Source: Rhodoferax sp.
GTDB taxonomy: Bacteria; Pseudomonadota; Gammaproteobacteria; Burkholderiales; Burkholderiaceae_C
Reading direction: 5' to 3'
NCBI RefSeq assembly: GCF_028714215.1
Contig: NZ_JAQTMS010000041.1
Coordinates: 1-47,498, forward strand
Length of the DNA stretch: 47,498 nucleotides
Positions 47,292 to 47,498 of the stretch are shown in pieces. Within the stretch, counting starts at the first letter, position 1. Each line of letters starts with the position of its first letter. The notes under the pieces are model-generated. The model did not search any database. It was not told where the DNA came from and saw nothing but the letters and a program-made list of their open reading frames with translations. Made by a program: the position numbers and the translations under genes.

Positions 47292-47498
47292 ACAGTATAG
47301 GCAAGCGAATACGGTCATGCATGCGGGTATTCCCTGGAAATCACGACATCCAGGTCACAGCTGAGTTGCCTTAACCCATCTTTCTCAACTCGCCGTTGCT
47401 TTCCCGGGAATTGGATCTTGGGTTGCGCGTAAGTGCTTGATTTGCAAAGGGGCAAGCCGTGGCGACGCTTGTGGTGGAGACTTTGGTCCTTGTCGTGG
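47292..47498. other. right-edge stretch without an assignable gene
   Basis: I found no convincing gene in these 207 bases. A leftward frame is open from the edge for about 60 codons and ends near 47316, but it lacks recognisable motifs and a start, so it may be the 3' end of a gene outside the window or chance. Confidence 0.4.

Overview
The window is a GC-rich (roughly 60% or more) chromosomal segment of a betaproteobacterium, most likely a Comamonadaceae-type member of the Burkholderiales. This is inferred from protein resemblance and from gene neighbourhoods usual in that group: TPR protein-lolB-ispE-tRNA-Gln-prs-rplY-pth, nadK-recN-rapZ opposite hrcA, and mutM followed by mutY. No phage, transposase, CRISPR array or rRNA was seen. 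Genes are dense; no stretch over 300 bases lacks one.

Left part (122-13346), metabolic and accessory. A leftward operon encodes a complete dipeptide/oligopeptide-type ABC importer (two permeases, two ATPases, one binding protein), followed without gaps by an amidase and a TTC38-like TPR protein. Next come a tartrate dehydrogenase-like enzyme, its LysR regulator and an Lrp/AsnC regulator. The Lrp gene diverges from a stand-alone acetolactate synthase large subunit across a short AT-rich region with two dyads. A YfhL-type ferredoxin follows.

Middle part (13366-30771), mostly housekeeping. Leftward: TPR protein, lolB, ispE, tRNA-Gln, prs, rplY, pth and a small secreted protein, with hairpins before prs and before rplY and a terminator after rplY. 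Rightward: mutM, a dynamin-like GTPase and mutY, so a membrane-remodelling-type GTPase sits between the two glycosylases of the 8-oxoguanine repair system. Leftward again: nadK-recN-rapZ, divergent from hrcA. Then a CAU-anticodon tRNA, a parvulin lipoprotein, Hsp15 and a nitronate monooxygenase-like flavoprotein.

Right part (30869-47498), mixed. SYLF protein, M23 peptidase, CoA-binding protein, O-acetylhomoserine sulfhydrylase and an acyl-CoA synthetase. Then a hipBA toxin-antitoxin locus whose promoter carries three 18-bp operators at exact 27-bp intervals, tRNA-Ser, a VF530 protein and NADP-malic enzyme. The last block is a leftward purine/ureide cluster: DctA-type carrier, GntR regulator, fused OHCU decarboxylase-allantoate amidohydrolase, M20 hydrolase and NCS2 nucleobase permease. 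In this cluster both the OHCU decarboxylase domain and the M20 enzyme appear to have lost key active-site residues.

The observations most worth pursuing are the mutM-dynamin-mutY operon, the hipBA operator array, the altered active sites in the ureide cluster, a possible two-state RNA switch before rplY, a 36-nt hairpin between tRNA-Gln and prs, and a LysR-type dyad laid over the tartrate dehydrogenase promoter. All family assignments were made by reading sequence; no database search was run.
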